This document shows, in pieces, positions 15,882 to 37,980 of a DNA stretch of 64,000 nucleotides. Position 1 is the first letter of the stretch, and every line of letters starts with the position of its first letter. Origin of the DNA: Ianthella basta (lineage: Eukaryota; Porifera; Demospongiae; Verongiida; Ianthellidae); contig OZ025887.1 of NCBI GenBank assembly GCA_964019415.1, positions 5,930,950-5,994,949 on the forward strand, in the 5' to 3' direction. The notes beneath the pieces were generated by a model. It was given only the letters and a program-made list of their open reading frames with translations, did no database searches and had not been told where the DNA came from. Position numbers and translations under genes: made by a program.

Positions 15882-16000
15882 CTCGCACCGCAAGCGTAGC
15901 TACACTGATGAGTGTGTGTATAATTATACTCTACCTCGTGACTACAATGATCGGCAGTCCATATTATTGAATTTTATCACGTGATCATTGAGTCATCAAA
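15882..16000. promoter_or_regulatory. Bidirectional promoter with CLEAR-like and AP-1-like sites
   Basis: 119 bp separate the divergent starts of the scavenger receptor and BCKDHA. TCACGTGA at 15977-15984 is a palindromic E-box matching the core of the CLEAR element bound by TFEB/MITF factors. TGAGTCA at 15989-15995 matches AP-1. Both lie within 25 bp of the BCKDHA ATG. Function is inferred. Confidence 0.55.
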
Positions 16001-17088
16001 ATGGCTGCCCAATTGAGGCGTTGTACATCACAAGTTGCACCACTCTTGAGAAGAAGGCTATTTATTAGAAGTATTCCGCACCGAGTGAGTGGAGTTTAAT
16101 TTATTGTCTTCTGTGTTAAGGTAGTAGCTAGTTTACCTCCAGCTTGTGTTGGCAGTGTACCATCTTTGTGTGCTGCATATTGTGAAGTCGTGTCGCTTGT
16201 GCCCCTCATGCTGCATACAGTGCGTTGGCAGCACTGCTGCGACCAGGAGAAGCGAGGACGTGGGTCGCTACCCCAACCTCACCGCCAATTTCACAGCCAA
16301 GATGAGTGAGTCGGCTATGCCCCCGACCAGCGAGGCCAGGCCTATTTACCGTGTCATGAACAGCAGAGGCGAGTTCATGGACCCAGAACAGGACCCCCAT
16401 GTGAGCTGTGGGCGGTGCTAACTAGCACCACCCATTGCCATATATGTAGTGTTATTGCATACTGCATGGGACCGTAATTCCTCTCTCCTTCTTAGTTACT
16501 TTCTTCACTCACTTACACATATGATTGTACTGGACTGGGGTAGTCGGTGGGCATAGCTGCTCCCGTGGCTGCTGACAGCTACATGTACCTCATCATTCAT
16601 GTACACAGCACTTCCTACTGCTCACACAATGATGAGATGTTTTCCACTTGCAGTGGCTGTTCACCATTGTTCTCTTGTGCCCGTTCCCCTCACCTCTACA
16701 GCTCCCTGAGGAGACACTGCTGAAGGTGTACCGGCAGATGTGCACTCTGTCCATCATGGACACCATCCTGTACGAGTCACAGAGGCAGGCAAGTGGTGTC
16801 TACATACGCTGGACACTGCGGTGACATGGTGTGATGGTGTGTATAGTGGTGTGTGGAGTGGTGTGTGGAGTGGTGTGTGGGTGGAGTGGTGTGTGGAGTG
16901 GTGTGTGGAGTGGTGTGTGGAGTGGAGTGTGGAGTGGTGTGGTGTGTGGAGTGGTGTGGTGTGTGGAGTGGTGTGTGGAGTGGTGTGGTGTGTGGAGTGG
17001 TGTGTGGAGTGGTGTGTGGAGTGTGGAGCGGGCTTGAATCTGTGTCTTTGCGTGTGATCAATTTGCATTTTCTTTGTACTTACATGGG

Positions 17089-17169
<81 letters not shown>

Positions 17170-18577
17170 GTGTGTGTGTGTAGGGCCGGATATCCTTCTA
17201 CATGGCATGCTCGGGGGAAGAGGCAATCCACTTTGGGTGTGCCGCAGCTCTGGACGCTGCAGATGAGGTGTATGCCCAGTACCGAGAGGCTGGAATACTC
17301 TTGTGGAGAGGCTACACACTGGACGAAGTCATGAACCAGTGCTATGGCAACACGCTGGACCGGGGAAAGGGGAGACAGATGCCATGCCACTATGGCTCTC
17401 CAGAGCTCCACTACCAAACCATTTCATCTCCGCTGGCCACACAGATGCCCCAAGCCTCAGGGTTTGCTTATGCCTTGAAGAGGACCGGTGCAAAGAACTG
17501 TGTTATCTGCTTCTTTGGGGATGGGGCCGCCCAGGAGGGGGATGCGCATGCAGCACTCAACTTTGCTGCTACATTGGACTGTCCTGTGATATTCTTTTGG
17601 TGAGAGTGTATGCATGTGTGTGTTTCTGTATTGTGGGGAACTAAAGCCTTTAGTGCCCTTCCCTCATTCTCTAGTCGCAACAATGGCTATGCCATTTCAA
17701 CCCCGACTTCCGAGAACTACCGCGGAGATGGCATTGGTAAAAAGAAGCACTCAGTTGAGTCCATCATTGCAAGGGTGATGCAACATGCTTCTCTCCCTTC
17801 CTCCTCATGCAGTGTCCAGGGGACCAGGCTATGGAATGGAGTCTGTGCGCATTGATGGAAATGACTTCTTTGCAGTGTACAATGCAGTCAAATATGCAAG
17901 GGAGAAGTGCATTGGAGAGAGTCGGCCCTTCCTTATTGAGGCTATGACATACAGGTGTGTGTGTGCGTAGGGGAAGAAGAAAGGAGGGAGGGAGAATGGA
18001 TGGAGAGAGAGGAGGGAGGGGAGAGAGGGTAGAGAGGTGATGGGAAGATGAGGGGGAGGGTGGCAGGTTTCATGGCATGCAGCATATGTTACATTGTTGC
18101 CATGGTAGCACTGGGCATTGTACCTCTATTTCCGTGTCTGCGTACATTCTGAATGGGGGGATAGATATGTTGGGAGTGGGCGCATTCACATACCACGTGC
18201 ATTGCTGTCCCACCCTGTGGTGCTGTAGGGTTGGTGACCACAGCACCAGTGATGACTGGACTGCCTACCGTCCCAAGGAGGAGGTGCAGGAGTGGATCAA
18301 TAACAAGTATCCCAACACCCGCCTCATGCTCCATCTGATTAACCGGGGGCTCTGGGATGAATCCAGAGACAAGGAACTTCGGAAGGAGGTGCGGAGAGAC
18401 ATCCTGGCAGCATTCAAGAGAGCAGAAGAGCAGCCAAAGCCACATCCCTCCACAATGTTTGGGGACGTGTACGACACCCTCCCTCCTCGGCTACAGGCAC
18501 AGTATGAAGAGATGCTTCAGCACGTGAAGAAGTATCCACAACACTATCCTCTGGAGAAGTACCAAGTCACAGACTAG
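16001..18577 (+). CDS. BCKDHA: Branched-chain 2-oxoacid dehydrogenase E1 alpha subunit
   Basis: Thiamine-diphosphate E1 alpha subunit of the mitochondrial complex that decarboxylates branched-chain 2-oxoacids. Exons 16001-16084, 16221-16400, 16702-16788, 17184-17599, 17675-17736, 17813-17954 and 18229-18577 give about 439 residues. The first exon encodes an Arg-rich, acid-free presequence typical of mitochondrial import. [23 protein letters not shown], the ThDP/Mg motif [11 protein letters not shown]...[10 protein letters not shown] and the phosphorylation-loop block [12 protein letters not shown] are all present. Intron 3 begins with GC (CAG|GCAAGT) and its acceptor is a long (TG)n ending TAG. 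The ATG lies in AAAATGGCTGCC context. Confidence 0.96.
16845..17030. repeat. GTGTGTGGAGTG minisatellite in BCKDHA intron 3
   Basis: Tandem variants of GTGTGTGGAGTG, about 15 copies, a few tens of bases after the GC 5' splice site. Confidence 0.9.
17091..17183. repeat. (TG)n microsatellite forming the BCKDHA exon 4 acceptor region
   Basis: About 45 TG units with two CG interruptions run straight into the TAG acceptor, so no ordinary polypyrimidine tract is present. Confidence 0.93.
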
Positions 18578-18925
18578 TCCGAGTGTGTGTAAATGAGAGC
18601 TGTGACAACAGTGTTGAGTTAGCTCCCATTAACTCCCCTATACTACTTACATATTATTATATATTACGCATTAAATTATTAATAGCTGGGTAATAACTGT
18701 TCTATTAATATTGAATGTTCCTATTATTGCTTTCTTCATGTTGTAAATTGCACAGTATATGGCGCTGTGCAGCAGTAGAGAACAGCAAACACGCGGTACG
18801 TGGATTATGAGCAATATTTAAACCAGTGCAGGAGACAAACACTTTGCAAACATACAGTACAATGAGTTAGCGGTCTCGATTGTGATCGCGTGAAGCAAAA
18901 TAAAGTATGCAATAAAAGATCGGGG
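18578..18925. other. Convergent spacer BCKDHA/YIF1
   Basis: 348-bp AT-rich spacer between two stop codons. It contains ATTAAA (about 18671) and AATAAA (about 18899) on the plus strand, possible BCKDHA poly(A) signals. No gene is seen. Confidence 0.5.
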
Positions 18926-21900
18926 TTAGGGCTTAGTGTTTCCTGATACTCCAATGGTGTTCTTTTCGGACTTCGGGGGCGAGTACATGACCAGATGCCA
19001 TGTCAGCCACACCACCAGTAAGGGCTGCAGCAGGGCAATGGCAATGAGGAAGTAGTTCCTCCGCTGTCCAGTGTCAGCACTTGGTTGGAGGGACAGCCGT
19101 AGGGACTGGATCTGTGTGTGTGTGTGTGTGTGTGTGTATGAAGAGAAAGCATGATGAGAAAAAAAGGAGTTGGATGTTTAAAGATTCATGACAATAGAAA
19201 ATCATGCACTCAAGCTCAGTCAGGAGTTGAATGCTCCATTAATTCCTGCACATGTCTGAATGGACTTCCTTTACAATCCGAATAGCAAACTCCAATCTTG
19301 TAACACACCTCAGATAACATGTCTAACCATAATGGGGGCCATGTGTGCTCTGACACCCCAGACAAACTCCTTGTACACCAATCAAGAGATATTGGTTCTT
19401 CTCCAAACATGATTGTGTGGTGGAGTGAGGTGGAGTGAGGTGGAGTGGGTGGAGTGTGAAGACGACTCACCAGGAAGTACACGATTGTCAGGCCAGTCCA
19501 TGCCAAGCTAACATAGTACCCTGTTGGGCCAGTCAAAATGCTCACACCAAGTATAAGGACCATGCTATATTAATAGAAGAACAACACAACTTCTAGTAAA
19601 TCTCTGCATAACTCAGGATACCCCTGTATACTTACCATACATACTTGTACCCAGAGTAGGCCATTATGTCCATCCACTTCAGGTCAGAGACAATGGAGAA
19701 GATGTAGAGGCAGACCCAGATGAGGAGCACCTCGACCAGCAGCCATGCCAGGAGAGAGCTGGCCAAGATACCCAGCTCTTCTGGACTAAACCTACATACA
19801 GAAGAGGAAGAGGAAGAGGGAGAGGGAGGGGGAGAGGGGGAGAGGGAGGAGGGAGAGGGAGGAGGGAGGGGGAGGAGGGAGGGGGAGAGGGAGGGAGGGG
19901 GAGAGGGAGGGAGGGGGAGAGGGAGGAGGGAGGAGGGAGGAGGGAGGGGGAGAGGGAGGAGGGAGGGGGAGAGGGAGGAGGGAGGAGGGAGGGGGAGGAG
20001 GGAGGAGGGAGAGGGAGGAGGGAGGAGGGAGGGGGAGAGGGAGGAGGGAGAGGGAGGAGGGAGGAGGGAGGGGGAGAGGGAGAGGGAGAAGGGAGGGAGG
20101 AGGGAGGGAGGGGGAGAGGGAGGAGGGAGGGGGAGAGGGAGGAGGGAGGGGGAGAGGGAGAAGGGAGGGAGGAGGGAGGAGGGATGAGGGAGGAGGGAGG
20201 GGGAGAGGGGGGAGGGAGAGGGAGGAGGGAGGGGGAGAGGGAGGAGGGAGAGGGAGGAGGGAGGAGGGAGGGAGGAGGGATGAGGAAGACGGAGGAGGGA
20301 GGGGGAGAGGGAGGAGGAGGAAGTGAGGGGAGGGAGGAGGGAGAGGGAGGAGGGAGAAGGGAGGGAGGAGGGAGGAGGGATGAGGAAGACAGAGGAGGGA
20401 GAGGGAGAGGGAGGAGGGAGGGGGAGAGGGAGGAGGGAGAGGGAGGAGGGAGAGGGAGGAGGGAGAAGGGAGGGAGGAGGGAGGAGGGAGGAGGGAGAAG
20501 GGAGGGAGGAGGGAGGAGGGATGAGGAAGACAGAGGAGGGAGGGGGAGAGGGAGGAGGAGGAAGTGAGGGGAGGGAGGAGGGAGACGGAGGAAGGAGGAG
20601 AGAGGGGGAGAGGGATGAGGAAGTGTGGGGAGGGAGGAGGGAGATGGAGGGAGGAGGGAGGGGGAGAGGGAGGGATGAGGAGGAAGTGTGGGGAGTGTGG
20701 GGAGGGAGGAGGGAGGAGTGAGAGAGATAGAGGGAGAGGGAGATAGAACGGGAGAAGAGATGAAAGGAGGTCAAAAGTAATACACTTCTCACATACAGAA
20801 GATAAGTGGCAACTCAGAATTCTGCCTGCAATTACTCTCATTACAATGCAGTAGTAATCACACAGTGCCATAGGTACCACGTATACAAGCTTAGCACAGT
20901 GGTATTGTGCGTGAGACGCTAACATTCCTACCTCATCTGAGTGCCCAGAACAGAGCCAGCCAGAAGGATATATGTCACAAACGCCATCAAGGGGATGTAA
21001 AGATCAGGTGCATTGATTTCATATCTGGGAGCAACCGGTTCAGACTTGCTGTATTTGCAGGTCCAGTCCTGTAACAAGATGCGTGAAGTGTACGTAACCA
21101 TGGCAACAGTGACTCCAATGTAGTGTACTGTTGCAGTGACTTACTCGATGACTGAATGGGAAGGCAACAATCCTGAGCTTCTTGAGAACATACGCTGTGT
21201 CCACTGCAAAGTAGTACTTGAGGTTTGTTAATGAAAGGAACCCACTCACTCTATCTAGCTGTGGGGCCAAGGGAGATGATGGTTGTACACCCAAGGAATA
21301 CAGTGTGTACTCATTCAGTTACAACCATTAGATCCAATCACAGCACAACATGCCTAGTGTAACTAATACACGAAAGCCATGAAAGTGTACTACACAGGGC
21401 ATAATTCATGTGTACACACATGCGCGCGCACGCACGCACGCACGCAAGCACACACATGCATATCTGCCATTTGTAGAAGCACATAGAAGCATGGTACAAG
21501 CCACATTACACAGCCATCCTTGTCCTTGGCAGCAGAGCTTACGTTTTGCTCCATCATGTCCTTGGCCACCTCCGCCCCGTAGTCCATGGCGGCCGACGTC
21601 ATGGCGGGGTTGTTGAGCAGATTGCCCGCCACTCCGCCAAACGGGTTTGAAGGAGGAGGTTGGGACGGCGCCCTGCTCGTGTCTTCAAACATAGTATAGC
21701 CCTGTTCCTGCCCGGGTTGGAACTGGCCGCTTACTGCTGCCGCATGCTGTTGGGGGGCGGGAGAAGGCTGGTAGAACTGCTGGGACTCGGAAGCCGGAGG
21801 ATGAGGGGGAGGCTGGTAGGACTGCTGACCATAAGGGGCGCTAGTCTGCCCGTACTCGTCGGCTTGCTGACGATCTCTCCGGTAGGCTGGGTGGTCGTAG

Positions 21901-21966
21901 AAAGCCGACGTCACCACACAGCGAGAATACATTCATGGACAAGGAGAACAACTCACCACCATCCAT
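18926..21966 (-). CDS. YIF1: YIF1 family protein (ER-Golgi trafficking)
   Basis: Multispanning Yip1-family membrane protein of the early secretory pathway that pairs with YIPF5/Rab GTPases. Confident exons: up to 21543, 21258-21145, 21068-20932, 19791-19636, 19564-19471, 19111-18926. The N-terminus is Pro/Gln/Tyr-rich and disordered. Family blocks are [56 protein letters not shown] and the C-terminal [16 protein letters not shown]; about five membrane helices. The start is unclear: ATG at 21966 followed by MDGG and a possible intron of about 60 bp (GTGAGT...CCCAG), or a later in-frame start. The fourth visible intron (19792-20931) is a purine minisatellite. DPH6 starts about 80 bp away, divergently. 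Confidence 0.88.
19801..20750. repeat. GGGAGA/GGAGGA purine minisatellite in YIF1 intron
   Basis: About 950 bp in which the plus strand is nearly all A and G, in imperfect units such as GGGAGAGGGAGGAGGGAGGG. It fills most of one intron. Confidence 0.95.
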
Positions 21967-22045
21967 TGTAGCTGCGAACGGGGATAACCCTACAATGAGG
22001 TTGCGAGGTGTGGTCAGGGAAAATTGAGCAGTTGTGCTAGCAAAG
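21967..22045. promoter_or_regulatory. Very short divergent promoter YIF1/DPH6
   Basis: Only 79 bp lie between the ATG at 21966 (-) and the DPH6 ATG at 22046 (+). No classical element is recognised. Shared promoter function is inferred from the spacing. Confidence 0.45.
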
Positions 22046-24974
<2,929 letters not shown>

Positions 24975-25118
24975 CATGACATTGCATGAGGAACAGGAAA
25001 TTACGTCATTTTATTTCTAGTCACATGATCGCTCTGTTTGCATAAACAGGCTGAAGCTTGGTTTTCCCATTTTATACGCCATCTCCGTCGAACCCTACTG
25101 TGCTGTCCGGCTATTGAT
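24975..25118. promoter_or_regulatory. DPH6-BROX intergenic region
   Basis: 144 bp between the DPH6 stop and BROX start, same strand. It must contain the DPH6 3' end and the BROX promoter. No motif is assigned. Confidence 0.4.
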
Positions 25119-26864
25119 ATGGCGTACTGGTTCCACAGGAATCCCCTGAAGGCTACAAAGCCTGTACCATTCGAAGAACTGAAGAAGGCGGCGTCCAAAG
25201 GAAAGATTGGCCCACTGATTGTGTAAGGATGATGGCCATTTTGTTCGACCCATTGAAATACTACCCAACGCATTATCGTCCAAAGTGGCGAGTTTTGGCG
25301 TGTTTGTATGCGATATGGTGTCTTTGATGTTACTGTAAACCGTATACTTGCCAAGTGTAGCTGAAGCTGTGTGTATTCCCTATTGTGAGGCCGTTCCACT
25401 AGCTAATGCTTGGCGTATGGTGTCGTGTGGCCAGAAGTGCATGCCATCCACTTGTGCTTCTCCTCTGCAGGAAGTTCAAGTCCACTCGTGCACGTCTCCT
25501 TGAGCTAGTGTCAAAGCACTCAAGCAACTTTGATGATGTATCAGCCACCTTTACGGAGTACCTCTCCCTGGTGCGAGGGCTCACCGATGCCCCCGGGGAA
25601 ATGGGTGGAGAAAGCAAGTTGAGATACACAGAGGTGTTCCGCTGGACCAACTCACTTGGGGGGCGTGTCCCAAGGTAGAGGCGGGGCTGGGTGCCTTTGC
25701 ATAGCTTCCTCTGCCCACTCTGTTAAAAGAATCACGGCACAAGACTAGAGTTGTACATCTGCTTAAAGTGTGTGCCACTCCCTTCCCATCCCCGCCCCCC
25801 TACCCTAGTGTGCAGTCTGACAGCTACTTTGAGATGGTGTCAGTGATGATGGACGTTGCCCTGTGGTACACCAAGCATGCCTCCCATCTGGCCGACAACG
25901 ACGAGTGAGTGTGTGGGCTTGTTGTGCTGCTGATTGTCACATGACTGCACCAACATCCTTATATGGACCTCTTCAGGAAGAATGAGCACACAGGGCAGAG
26001 CCAATTGTCTTTGTAGCAATTCAGTTCCATGGTTCACCTGTCACAGGCTTTATTGGGCACACAGTACGGGTGAAGCCCATGATGGGTACAACACTAGTAC
26101 TGCTGAACTGCTGAACTGTTGAACTGTTGAACTGTTGGAACTGTTGAACTATTGAAGAGAGGCAACACTACCGTGTCAATCATCAATAGACATACTCCAC
26201 TATTGTCTCTCTCTCTGTGTGTGTGTTACTGGTAACTGGGCCGTGTGAAGGGGCTGGTTCAGTTGGTGTGTCCCTCCTCTTCCTTGCCCAGCATCAACCT
26301 TGAAGATGCTAAGCAGGTGCACAGATGCCTCAAACAGGCGGCTGGGATCTTCCTCTTTATCAAGGTCAGGTTTCACAAAACACACACAGGGGAGTGGATG
26401 AAGTAAGCACTATGGTGTTGGGTTAGGGGGTTGTCTGTAAGCCTGTAACACTCCTCCCTCCTCCCTCCCTCCCACCCCTCATTGCCCTGTACAGGACAGT
26501 GTCCTTCCCAAGCTCCCTGCTCGAGATGAAAAAGGAGTGGACACTGACCCCAGAGTGGTGGAGGCCTATGCCCAACAGTGCCAGGCAGAAGCACAGGAAG
26601 GTACATAGAACATGCGTGCGTGTGTGCACACACACGTGTCAACTTCCCTGCCCTGTTCTGCTCTTGCATCGATCTCCATTCTCCCTTGTGCCATTGCTAC
26701 ACTGCACCTTTCTTCCCTCCCGCCCTCTCCTTTCAGTCACACTGGCACGAGCACTTGAGCTGAAGCACAAGCCGAGTGTTGTGTATGCCTTGGCCACAGC
26801 AACATCTTCTCTCTTTGCTCAGGCAGGTGGGTAGTGTGTGTGTTAAGTGACCTCGTGACCCTCT

Positions 26865-26925
<61 letters not shown>

Positions 26926-28255
26926 GTAAGTGTAAATGTACGTGCATGCGTGTGTGCATATTGTCCCTTTCCTCTTGCTGTGGCTGTCCTCACACTGCAG
27001 AGGATGCACTGAGGACGCTGGACCCCGGCACCTTCAGGAAGTGGGCTGCTTATCTCAAGATGAAGGCCACATTTTATGAAGCACATGTGAGTCAGCCACA
27101 CTCAATACATGTATTATACATGTATTATACACATATGAATGTTGATAAAAGGGGGGATTTGTTGAGCGTTATACACGTGGTACACTTTTTACCAACAGGC
27201 AAAACGTTTCGGCCCCAAAAGGGCCTTCTTCAGTTGCACAAGAGTACAAAACAGAACAAGTTCATGTTTCTGAAGAAGGCCCTTTTGGGGCCAAAACGTT
27301 TTGCCTTTTGGTAAAAAGTGTACCACATGTTTAACGCTCAACAAATCCCCCCCCCCCCCCTTTATCAATGTCCAGACATGATAATGAATCTCTATTCTAT
27401 CACATATGAATGTGTACATAATAGAGCATATATCACTTTGTGTGTGTGTGCGTTTGATGGATAGGCTTATTGCTTCTTCGGACAAGAGCTGCTCGGAGAG
27501 GAGAAGTGTGGGGATGCTATTCGTGTGATGAAGCACAGCCAAACTTGTAAGTCTGTGTGTTCACTTGTACAAGGAGTGTTGCAGGGTTTGGGTGTGTGTT
27601 TGATGTACCCTAGCCCTCCATATAGAGATGTGTGTAGTGTTTTGTGTGTGTGTCTGTGTGTAGTGTTTGTTTGTTTGTGTGTAAGGTATCATGTTGTGGT
27701 GCACACTCACCTTGTTCCTGCTCTCATGTGTAGTGTATGAGCAGTCTGAGAAATTATGCAAAGAGTATGGGAAGGTGAAAGGAGCTGGGACCATTGCCCG
27801 TCCAGAAAGACACCCCTTCTTCCAAAGCCTAGGCCCTCTGCTGAAGCTACACTTGGAGAAAGCAGAGAGGGAAAATGGATTCATGTAAGGCCCTGCCCTG
27901 CAGTACAAGGTCCTGCCATAGCGCTCTACTGACACTGAGAGTTTATTGCATCACTATGATGTGTGTGTGTCCTGTCTCCTGATGCAGCTATTACCATAAG
28001 ATTCCTGCCGAGCTGCCCAAGCTACCAGAGAAGCAAGTCTATGGCATGGCCACTCCCAATGACTTCTGTCTCCCACCGCATGACCCCCTCTGGACTGAGG
28101 AGCTGTACAAAGGGCTGGATGTCAAGGAGCACAATGCTGCAGAGGCCTCTGGGCCAACGGTGGACAAGAGTGAGATAACGCCTGTGATGGAGCCTGATGT
28201 TGCACCAGCTAAACTGCCGGAGCCTAAGACTTCCTCTGGATGTGTTGTTCAGTAA
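25119..28255 (+). CDS. BROX: BRO1-domain protein BROX
   Basis: BRO1-domain protein that can bind ESCRT-III (CHMP4) at membranes. Ten exons: 25119-25222, 25471-25674, 25809-25904, 26292-26364, 26495-26600, 26737-26826, 27001-27086, 27465-27546, 27734-27884, 27988-28255; about 419 residues (human about 411). The BRO1 fold starts at MAYWFHRNPLKATKPV. Helical blocks such as KQVHRCLKQAAGIFLFIK and ELKHKPSVVYALATATSSLFAQA fit the family. The protein ends CVVQ, a CaaX box as in vertebrate BROX, so lipidation at the C-terminus is expected. Intron 7 contains a long foldback element. Confidence 0.92.
26868..26920. repeat. (TG)n microsatellite in BROX intron 6
   Basis: About 26 TG units. Confidence 0.9.
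27141..27370. mobile_element. Long foldback element in BROX intron 7
   Basis: About 230 bp that fold on themselves: the left arm starts TTGATAAAAGGGGGGATTTG and the right arm ends with its near complement. Inside each arm is CTGAAGAAGGCCC...AAAACGTTT, related to the ATGAAG...AACGTT motif seen at ends of Penelope-like elements. The link to that class is inference. Confidence 0.6.
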
Positions 28256-28454
28256 CTACCCTGCCTACCCAACTAAGTTGTTGTACATTAAACTTGTTGC
28301 ATTACGTTCAGTAACAGTTATATATACCGTAGTAGTGGCTAATTTTCTAATGAAATTCATTGGAGTGAAACACTGCAATTTTGTCAGCTGACTCGGGTCA
28401 CGCCTCCCAACGTCACTCGGTCGTGGAGCAAGCTCGAAGCAACGCTTCGGAGCA

Positions 28455-35909
<7,455 letters not shown>

Positions 35910-36532
35910 CAGTGACAAAGTTGTGACTAATTATGACAAATTGTTGGTGTTTTATAATTACGTGACATTTTCCCGGCTGTTAGTCTGTCTCATTATGGCT
36001 GGCTGTGTTTCCACCCCTTTCTGTCACCTCCGCAGCTGGTGTACTTTGTACAATAAATACACTTTTGAATGGTTTTTGTGAAGAATGTTGACACAGTAGA
36101 AGTGCATGCTATTAACCACATCAGTGAAAGGACTCAGGTATAGGCAAGCACGAACAGGAGCAATGGTTACATTAAGACACACAAACACAAGTGTCCTTAG
36201 CTACAAAGTTAGTGTCCTTAACAGCAGCTCTAGAAGATTTCTGTTATTGGACTATTCTACTATGCCTCGATGGCTGCATGCCTTGTGTGTGTCTGCTCTT
36301 CGGTATATGCACTTCAGATCATATAATATATGTTGTTTGCTTCATCACATCAAGTATAAAGCATAATTATGTATAATTATGTTAAGTCAAACATAGTACC
36401 TCTGATACAAGAGTGTAGTGTGAGAGATTCCAAAACATTTAAAGTCATTACAAAATGTACAAATGAATAAGCTTGTGGATATGTACATGCTGTATGTTGT
36501 CACACTATTCATACTGTGGGGGGGGGATTACA
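35910..36532. other. Convergent spacer with poly(A) signal
   Basis: 623 bp between the large protein stop and the proposed kinesin-ankyrin stop. AATAAA at 36052-36057 fits the plus-strand gene. The rest is AT-rich with no recognisable gene. Confidence 0.5.
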
Positions 36533-37888
36533 TCATTGATGTACTGGGGCAACGGTGTTACTCCGCCCACACAAGACGGGAGCAGACACAGTGTCTGCCG
36601 AGGAGGAGCCACACAACAAACTAATCCAACCTCTTCGCTGGCTCCTCCCACCAGTTGAACTGGTACACTGCACAGGACAGGTGGAAGAAATGCAGCGTCA
36701 TGGCACTATATATGCCTGTGTGTGTACTGTATATACCCTAGTCTCGCGCGCCAGCCCCTATTATTGCGCAATCGCGCTTAGAATAGTTTTCCGCGATTGC
36801 GCAATAAGGGAAATAGGGGCTGGCGCGCGAGACTATATAATTATACTATGGCACTACATATGTCTGGGTGCGTACTGTACATACCCCTCCTCATTACAAG
36901 CTCCCGAGCCCAGCCCAACAATGCTCCTACCTTCACATCCACCCTCACACTCACTGTCACACCCTCCCCCACTCCCACTGTCACCCATCCTCACTCCCAC
37001 CCTCACTCTCATCTGCATTCCCACACCAACACACCCATCCTCACACCCACACCTCATCACCCACACCCTACCTCAGCATCTGGTGTCTGTGGTGACCCCA
37101 CTGAAGCAGGACCAATGTCACTCACAGACTCTGAACAACCAGTAGCTTCAGAAGGACCTGCAGCAAGAGCAACCAGTGAAGGACATCGTGTGTGAGAGAA
37201 GACCCAAGCTGTGTACACTGCACACCACAATGACACTATTGCTCGTGACACACCTTGCTGGCTGCTGCCAGCTCCCTGCCCAGGTGAGCCTGCCGTGTGG
37301 TCCAAAGCACTGCTTGGTCTACTCTCACGGTCATTACCGTCTGCTGTCCCTCGGTCAAAGAGCTGCGAAGTGGTGAGGAGGGAAGCACCCCCAGGACGAT
37401 GAAGAGGGACGTGTCCGTACTCGTCAACTGTGGAGGGCCCACTGGATGGCACCTGGAACTGGGAGGCAATGGAGATGTTGGAAGGAAGACGCTTCAGTCC
37501 ATATGTCTCCAGAGTCTGTATGCACTCTGTGTAGCCTCTCTGCAGGGAACAGTGAAGAGGGAGGGGAGGGAAAGAAAGTGGGAGAGGGAGGGAAGTGGAA
37601 GAGGGAGGGTAGAAGTGGGAGGTGCACAAGTAAGAGTGAGAGGGTGGGAGTGGGGGCATATTGACATGTCAACACAGAAGAAGTGGGCCACACAGTGTAC
37701 TGGTCTTGATGTAGCGACAACTGGCTGCTACCTGAAGGGAAAGGTGCTCTGACCCACCTGCTGCGCATGGTTCAGAGCTGTCATTCCTCTTTTGTCCAAC
37801 TGGTTTCTATCAGAGCCCCGCCTTTGGGAGGTGGTGGGAGGGGCAGAGGAAGAACAGCTTAACTACACATGCCCACATGCATGCTCAT

Positions 37889-37980
<92 letters not shown>

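Noticed and set aside
19632-20925. Two long Ser/Pro/Leu frames on the minus strand
   Set aside because: They arise from the purine repeat in the YIF1 intron; only the part near 19636-19791 is exon.
25119-25121. YY1-like context at the BROX start
   Set aside because: The sequence is GATATGGCG rather than AAAATGGC, so it was not counted with the other starts.
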